From NCBI GenBank assembly GCA_964560325.1, contig CAZLLV010000244.1, positions 1-5,017 of the forward strand: a DNA stretch of 5,017 nt, read 5' to 3'. The notes beneath the pieces were generated by a model that saw only the letters and a list, made by a program, of their open reading frames with translations, was not told where the DNA came from and did no database searches. This document shows positions 1 through 5,017 of this stretch, one piece after another; positions within the stretch are counted from its first letter, which is position 1, and the number at the start of each line of letters is the position of its first letter. A program made the translations under genes and the position numbers. The stretch comes from CAZLLV01 sp964560325. Lineage in GTDB: Bacteria; Acidobacteriota; Thermoanaerobaculia; Multivoradales; DATKCC01.

Positions 1-3000
1 CCACCGCGGAGCCGTCCTCCGAAGGGCTGGTCGGCCGCGTCCGCGCGCGAGCGCGAACGACGCCGGACGAGCGGGCATACCTCTTCCTGCGCGACGGGGA
101 AGAGGAGGAGGGCGCGCTCTCCTACGCCGGGCTCGACCGGCGGGCCCGGGCGATCGCCGCCGTGCTCCGGGACCGCGGAGCGACCGGCGAACCGGTCCTG
201 CTCCTCTTCCCGGCCGGACTCGACTTCGTCGCGGCTTTCTACGGCTGTCTCTATGCGGGCGCGGTGGCGGTTCCCAGCTACCCGCCCCGGGGCGGCCAGC
301 GGATCGACCGGGTCTCGGGGATCCTGCGAAGCTGCTCCCCACGTCTCGTTCTGACGGTGGAATGCGAGCGCGACCGGGTCGCCGGCTTCCTCACGAGGAA
401 CGGCTACCGAGCCGAGGTCCTGGCGGCCGACGCGGTCGACGACGGCCTGGCGGACGGCTGGTGCGACCCGAGGCTCGCGCCGGACGATCTGGCGTTCCTC
501 CAGTACACCTCGGGGTCGACCTCCGATCCCAAGGGGGTGATGGTCACCCACGGCAACCTGGTGGCCAACGAGGAGATGATCCGCGCCGCCTGCCGGCACG
601 ACGAGGGCTCCCTGTTCGTGAGCTGGCTGCCGATGTACCACGACATGGGGCTGATCGGCGGCGTGATCCAGCCGATCTGGACCGGCGCCTCGTGCGTTCT
701 GATGTCCCCGGTGGCCTTCCTCCAGCGGCCGATGCGTTGGCTGGAGGCGATCACCCGCTACCGGGCGGTGACCAGCGGGGCACCCGACTTCGCCTTCGAC
801 CTCTGCGTCCGGCGCTCGACGCCGGAGGACCGGGCGGCCCTCGACCTCTCTTCCTGGCGCGTCGCTTTCGACGGCGCAGAGCCGGTGCGAGCCCGGACCC
901 TCGACCGCTTCGCCCAGGCCTTCGAGCCAGCCGGCTTCCGCCGCTCCGCCTTCTTCCCCTGCTACGGCCTGGCCGAGGCGACGCTCATCGTCTCGGGGGT
1001 GGCCCCCGACCGGGAGCCCGGGGTGCGCCGCTTCGGCCGCCGGCGCCAGCGCCTGGTGAGTTGCGGCGAACCGATCGGACAGGCGGTCGAGATCGTCGAT
1101 CCCGAGTCCCGCCGCCGGCGGCGACCCGGCGAAGTCGGGGAGATCTGGGTCGCGGGCCCGAACGTGGCGGCCGGCTACTGGGAGCGCCCGGAGGAGACCG
1201 GCCACGCCTTCGGAGCCCGGCTCCGGGACGGCGACGGAGGGGCGTATCTGCGCACCGGCGATCTCGGTTTCCTGCGCGATGGCGAGCTCTACGTCACCGG
1301 GCGGCTGAAGGACCTGATCATCCTCCGGGGCGTCAACCACTACCCCCAGGATGTGGAGGGGACAGTCGAGGCTCTCGATCCCGACTTTCGCCCCGGCGGG
1401 GTGGCCGCGTTCTCCGTCGAGCGGGAGGCCGAGGAACGGCTGGTGGTGGTCCAGGAGGTGGGCCGCCGGAGCGAGGACCGAGACTGGAGCGGGGTGCTGG
1501 AGGAGGTGCACCGGGCGGTCAGCGAGCGTCACGAGGTTCCACCGTGGGACGTCGTCCTTGTACGCCAGGGATCGGTCCCCCGGACCTCCAGCGGCAAGGT
1601 TCAGCGCTACCTCTGCCGGCGCCTCTACATGGACGGCGACCTGACCGTGGTGGCGTCGTCGCGGGCCGCGGGTCCCGCCGGGGGCCCGGTGGCGGAGGGC
1701 GAGGATGACGACCTCCGGCGAGCGGTCGTCCGGGCCCTCCGGCTCGACTCCGGCCGGATCGCCGAGGACTTGCCGCTGGTGCGGCTGGGGCTCGACTCCC
1801 TGGGCGCCACCGAGCTCGGCCACCGGCTGCGGTCCGAGTGGGGCACGGCGCTCACGCAGGACGAGCTGCTGGAGACCACCGTGGCCGGCCTGCGGGCCCG
1901 CCTCACCCGGCCCGTGGAGGCGGGCGCCGAGGGGGGCGAGCCGGATCCGGGGGAGGCCGTCGGCGCGGAAGCCACGGTCCCCGACGAGCCCTATCCGCTG
2001 TCCACGGGCCAGCTCTCCCTCTGGTTGCTGGAGGTGCAGGACCACGGTAGCCCGATCAACCACGTGGCCCGGGCCCTCTCGATCTCGGCCTCGGAGGAGG
2101 AGATCGAAGCCGGGCTGGCCCGGCTGGTCGAGCGCCACCCGGTCCTGCGCACCCGGCTGATCGTGGGCGGGGGGGAGCCGAGCCAGGCGATCCGGGCGGA
2201 GGCCACGGTCGAGCTGCGCCGCGAGGAGCCCGAGGAGGGAAGCCGGCGGAGCCTCCGCTCCCGGCTCACCGCGGCGGCCCACCTGCCGTTCGAGCTCCCC
2301 GACGGGCCGTTCGTCCGAGCGCACCTCTTCCCGGTGGCGGACGACGACCCGGTGCTGCTCCTCGTCTTCCACCACCTGGTCGTCGACTTCTGGTCCCTGG
2401 CGATCCTCCTCGACGACTTCCTGACGTTCCTCGACGGGGACGAGCCGTCCGCAGCAGTGCCCACCGAGGTCCCCGCCGTGTCCTACTCCGAGCACGTCCG
2501 CCGCCGGCGTGCGGCCCTGGGCGGCGAGCGAGATGCGGCTCTGGCGGCGTTCTGGGCCGACCGGCTGCGCGACGCCCCCGACTCCCTCGACCTGCCCGCC
2601 GACCGCCCGCGGCCGGCCCGGCCTTCCCACGCCGGGCGCATTCACCCCTTCGCCATGCGCCGAGAGACCGGCGAGCGGCTGCGCGTTCTGGGACGCGAGG
2701 CCGGCGCAACGCCGTTCATGGTCCTCCTGACCATCTTCCAGGTCCTCCTGCACCGGTACAGCGGCGCCGACGACCTCCTGATCGGCTCGCCGACCACCGG
2801 GCGCGACGCCCCGGAGCTCGCCGGGCTGGTCGGCTACTTCGTCAACACGGTGGTCTGGCGCGCCGACCTCTCCCGGCGACCGAGCTTCGCCACCCAGCTG
2901 GAGCGCACCCACCGCGGGGCCCTCGAGGTCTTCGCCCACCAGGACTATCCGTTTGCCCGCCTGGTCGAAGCCCTCGCGCCGGAGCGGCCCCCCGGCCGCA

Positions 3001-5017
3001 TGCCCTTGGTCCCGGTCCTCTTCGCCTACCAGCAGGCGCCGTCGCGGACCGGCGGGCTGCTCGCGCCGCTGGCTCTCGGGCGGGAGGGGGAGCCGGCGCG
3101 GGTAGGCGACCGCCGGTTGCGCTCGGTCGCCCTGGCGGAGCGGCCCATCCTCGCCGACCTGACCCTCTTGGTGGCGGAGGAAGGGGAGACGACGCTCGCC
3201 TGCTTCGATTACGACCCGGACCGGTTCGACCGAGCCACCGTCGCCCGGATGGCGGGCCACCTGGTGACCTTGCTGGAAGGTGCTCTGGCGAAGCCGTCGC
3301 TCGCCGTCGCCCGCCTGCCGCTGATGGCCCCGGCGGAACGGGTCCAGGTGCTCACCGAGTGGAGCCGGGGCGCGCGGCGCCCCCGCGGCCGCGAGCCCGT
3401 GCATGCGCGCTTCGAGCGCCGGGCGGCGGAGGCGCCGGACGCACTGTGCGCGGTGGCGGGCGGCGATCACCTCAGCTATGCCGGGGTCCTGGCGAGGGCC
3501 CGGGCGGTGGCGGCGGCGCTTCTTGACGCGGGGCTCCCGCCGGGAGGACCGGTGGCGCTCCTCACCGACCGCTCGCCGTCCACGCTGGTCGGCTCTCTGG
3601 GGGTGCTCCTCGCGGGTGGCGCCTATCTACCGATCGATCCCGAGCTCCCATCCGGGCGGGTGCGAACGATCGTTCGGGACTCCGGTGCCTTCGCCGTCCT
3701 GGTGCGAGAAGGCGGGGCGCCGCCGGCCGGCGACGACGGTCCGCCGCGGATCGCCCTGGGGCGGCTCGGCGATCTCTCCCGGCCGGCCTCCGTCGCGGGC
3801 ACGTCTCCCGAAAAGCTCCAGGCCGGTCCGCCCGAAGGCCTCGCCTACGTCATCTACACCTCGGGTTCCACCGGCGCGCCGAAAGGCGTGGAGATCCCTC
3901 ACGGCGGCCTCACCAACCTGGTCGACTGGCACCTCGAGGCGTTCGGCGTCGACGCCGGAGACCGGGCGTCCCAGGTGGCGGGTCTCGGCTTCGACGCTGC
4001 GGTCTGGGAGGTCTGGCCCTACCTGGCGGCGGGTGCGGTGCTGGAGATGGTGCCGGATCGCTTGCGGGCCGTGCCCGCCGACCTCTGGCGCCACCTGGAG
4101 GAGCGGCGGGTGACCGTCGCCTTCCTGCCGACGCCCCTGGCCGAGGCGGCCCTGCGCCTCGATGGCCGTGCGGCCGGCGGTTTGCGGGTCCTCCTGACCG
4201 GCGGCGACCGCCTCCACCACGCCGGCGGTGACGAGCCTTTCGAGCTGATCAACAACTACGGGCCGACCGAAGGGTCCGTGGTCGCCACCTCGACTCCGGT
4301 CATCTCTGCCGGGCTCGACCGGAGCGGGCTGCCGCCGATCGGCGGTCCGATCGCCAACGTGGAGACCTACGTGGTCGACCGCGCCGGTGAGCCGTTGCCG
4401 GCCGGGGTGGCGGGGGAGCTCCGGATCGGCGGCGCCGGCCTGGCCCGCGGCTACCTCGGCCGCCCCGGGCTGACCGCCGAGCGTTTCGTTCCCGACCCGC
4501 TCGGCGACGAGGTCGGCGCGCGCCTCTACCGCACCGGCGACTCGACCCGCTGGAGCCCTCGGGGGCGGCTCGAGTTCGTCAGCCGGCTCGACCACCAGGT
4601 GAAGGTTCGGGGCTTTCGCGTCGAGCTGGGGGAGATCGAGGCGGTCCTGGCCTCCCACCCGTCGGTGGCCGACGCCGTGGTCTCCTACCGTCGGGACACC
4701 GGCACCGGCACCCTGTTGGCGGGCTATGTGGTGCCGGCGGGCGGCGCGCCGGTCGACGGCGACGACCTGCGCGGCTTCGCCGCCGAGCGCTTGCCCGGCT
4801 ACATGGTGCCGGACGTGGTGCTGCCGATCGCCGAGGTGCCGCTCACGGTCCACGGCAAGGTCGACCGGGACGCCCTGCCGGCGCCGGTGGAGACGCCGGA
4901 GCGAGAGCCCGAGCCCTGGCGCGCCACCCCGGAGGAGGAGATCGTGGCCGGCGTCTGGGCCGCCGCCTTGGGAGTCGAACGGGTCGGCCTGCACGACGAC
5001 CTGTTCGCCCGCGGCGG
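1..5017 (+). CDS. Lipopeptide-type nonribosomal peptide synthetase, FAAL-ACP-C-A-PCP loading region (partial at both ends)
   Basis: This is an internal or near-N-terminal fragment of a megasynthetase. It would activate a fatty acid, load it on an ACP, and condense it with an amino acid (predicted leucine) held on a PCP. Codons start at nt 3 and no in-frame stop occurs through nt 5015. Domains by residue are FAAL about 9-550, ACP 568-636, C 664-1098, A 1133-1632 and PCP from 1642. Every domain keeps its core motifs in the same frame, so I see no frameshift. The FAAL fold begins within about ten residues of the left edge, so the true start is probably only a short way upstream, but no convincing in-frame start is visible. 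The right edge cuts the PCP, so the protein continues and may hold more modules. The enzyme should be cytoplasmic; no signal peptide or membrane segment is visible. The architecture is known for lipopeptide synthetases; the final product is not readable here. Confidence 0.96.
27..1652 (+). other. Fatty acyl-AMP ligase (FAAL) domain
   Basis: This domain would adenylate a free fatty acid with ATP and pass the acyl group to the adjacent ACP instead of to coenzyme A. Seen in order: the early motif VPSYPP (res 91-96); the phosphate-binding loop YTSGSTSDPKGV (168-179) followed by THGNL; SWLPMYHDMGLIGG (207-220), typical of FAALs; FDGAEPVR; YGLAEATL (321-328); GEIWVAGPNVAAGYW; LRTGDLGF with Asp420; GRLKDLIILRG then NHYPQD (433-450); and RTSSGKVQR with the C-terminal catalytic Lys532. 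The NHYPQD and YHDMGL motifs separate it from amino-acid A domains. The segment between SG (331-332) and LVSCG (351-355) is only 18 residues, shorter than I expect for FAALs. Chain length of the fatty acid cannot be read. A CoA ligase is the main alternative; the adjoining ACP argues against it. Confidence 0.95.
1704..1910 (+). other. Acyl carrier protein domain following the FAAL
   Basis: This carrier domain (about residues 568-636) holds the fatty acyl chain as a thioester on 4'-phosphopantetheine. The attachment site is LGLDSLGATEL at 595-605 with Ser599. The GLDSL form is typical of acyl carriers, whereas the PCP at the right edge shows the GG-type lead-in. A helix-rich stretch beginning near DDDLRRAVV and the closing TVAGLRARL segment match the usual four-helix length. 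An Ala/Gly/Asp/Glu-rich linker (res 551-567) joins it to the FAAL and a second Gly/Glu/Ala-rich linker (637-662) joins it to the C domain. Both look like flexible tethers. Fusion to the FAAL means no separate ACP is needed for loading. The Ser must be modified by a phosphopantetheinyl transferase encoded elsewhere. Confidence 0.93.
1992..3296 (+). other. Condensation (C) domain, probably acyl-transferring starter type
   Basis: This domain would form the amide bond between the ACP-bound fatty acyl donor and the amino group of the aminoacyl-PCP downstream. Core motifs seen: YPLSTGQLSLW (664-674, C1), ERHPVLRT (710-717, C2), the catalytic HHLVVDFW (790-797, C3) with second His791 and Asp795, YSEHV in place of the usual YxDYA (C4), IGSPTTGR (927-934) with GYFVNT (944-949, C5), and HQDYPF (979-984, C7). 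Position 796 is Phe where the textbook motif has Gly. Its place directly after a FAAL-ACP pair suggests the starter (lipoinitiating) subfamily; this is inferred from context, as subfamily assignment needs a tree. I see no sign of an epimerisation or heterocyclisation domain: the His-His-Asp triad is that of C domains, not the DxxxxD of cyclisation domains. About 435 residues is a normal full length. Confidence 0.94.
3399..4898 (+). other. NRPS adenylation (A) domain, predicted L-leucine specific
   Basis: The domain would activate an amino acid as aminoacyl-AMP and load it on the following PCP. Motifs: LSYAGV (A1, from 1157), LLAGGAYLPID (A2, ends at 1212), YTSGSTGAPKGV (A3, 1285-1296), FDAAVWEVW (A4, 1330-1338), NNYGPTEGSV (A5, 1417-1426), GELRIGGAGLARGYL (A6), YRTGDSTRW (A7, 1509-1517), VKVRGFRVELGEIE (A8), LPGYMVP (A9) and HGKVDRDAL with Lys1619 (A10). 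Aligned by hand to GrsA PheA, the pocket residues are D1331, A1332, W1335, F1374, L1398, G1400, N1418, V1426, V1427 and K1619. This reads DAWFLGNVVK, which I recall as the classical Leu code. The spacing from W1335 to F1374 equals that in GrsA with no gap; three extra residues lie before L1398. No methyltransferase or other insertion lies between A8 and A9. It has full normal length. Confidence 0.96.
4926..5017 (+). other. Peptidyl carrier protein (PCP/thiolation) domain, N-terminal part only
   Basis: Starting at about residue 1642, the sequence has the standard entry to a carrier domain: TPEEEIVAGVW, then LGVERVGLHDDLFARGG, which matches the usual helix 1 and the loop running into the GGxS phosphopantetheine site. 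The window ends inside the second Gly codon of that motif, so the modified serine is expected within the next few bases but is not seen. The domain would carry the leucyl group and then the N-acyl-leucyl product. What follows (another C domain, a thioesterase, a reductase or the end of the subunit) cannot be known from here. Confidence 0.9.

Noticed and set aside
404..754. - strand open frame (116 codons) opposite the FAAL phosphate-loop region
   Set aside because: It is antisense to the highly conserved FAAL motifs, and I see no ribosome binding site or recognisable product.
1110..1124. Possible frameshift or sequencing error at the run of arginine codons
   Set aside because: The reading frame and the FAAL motifs continue normally on both sides (VEIVDPES before, GEVGEIW after), so no compensating shift is needed.
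362..1708. Long + strand open frame (448 codons) overlapping the FAAL
   Set aside because: It lies one frame off the FAAL, and its translation is Arg/Gly/Pro-rich without any domain motif, whereas the frame starting at nt 3 carries all the FAAL motifs across the same bases.
1911..1988. Possible gene boundary or intergenic gap between the ACP and the C domain
   Set aside because: The Gly/Glu/Ala-rich stretch stays in frame with no stop, and fits an interdomain linker joining the two domains in one protein.
1991..2709. Two overlapping - strand open frames opposite the C domain
   Set aside because: Both are Arg/Ser/Gly-rich shadows with no motifs; the C domain reads cleanly on the + strand through the whole interval.
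3403..4113. + strand open frame (236 codons) starting at an ATG inside the A domain
   Set aside because: It is one frame off the A domain, is Arg/Ser/Pro-rich and carries no motif; the A2, A3 and A4 motifs lie in the main frame over the same bases.
3627..4994. Long - strand open frame (455 codons) opposite the A domain
   Set aside because: Antisense open frames of this length are expected opposite GC-rich coding DNA. The translation has low-complexity Arg/Gly/His/Asp content and no recognisable fold, and the + strand carries an unbroken A domain with every core motif.

Overview
The window is one uninterrupted stretch of coding sequence on the + strand. The frame whose codons begin at position 3 has no stop codon in 1,671 complete codons. 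It enters across the left edge and leaves across the right edge, so neither the start nor the stop of the gene is visible. Residue n below is the codon starting at nucleotide 3n. The protein is the front part of a multimodular nonribosomal peptide synthetase (NRPS). The domain order is fatty acyl-AMP ligase (FAAL), acyl carrier protein (ACP), condensation (C), adenylation (A) and the beginning of a peptidyl carrier protein (PCP).

Region by region: nt 27-1652 is the FAAL, which would activate a free fatty acid as acyl-adenylate. Nt 1704-1910 is the ACP that takes the acyl group on Ser599. Nt 1992-3296 is a C domain with catalytic motif HHLVVDFW. Nt 3399-4898 is an amino-acid A domain. Its ten pocket residues read D-A-W-F-L-G-N-V-V-K, which from memory is the classical Leu code. 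Nt 4926-5017 is the start of the PCP, cut just before its phosphopantetheine serine. Together these form a lipoinitiation module: fatty acid to acyl-AMP to acyl-ACP, then condensation onto leucyl-PCP to give an N-acyl-leucine that later modules would extend. The likely product is a lipopeptide.

The DNA is very GC-rich, with G or C at almost every third codon position. This, with the FAAL-led NRPS architecture, fits a high-GC secondary-metabolite producer such as Myxococcota, Acidobacteriota or an actinomycete. The sequence alone does not decide between them. I see no intergenic space, promoter, terminator, RNA gene, repeat array or mobile element. The long open frames on the other strand and in the other + frames are shadows of this gene's codon bias.

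The system type is known. The points most worth a second look are an unusually short segment where FAALs carry their family-specific insertion, Arg clusters beside it, a non-canonical residue in the C-domain active-site motif, and the clean leucine code.
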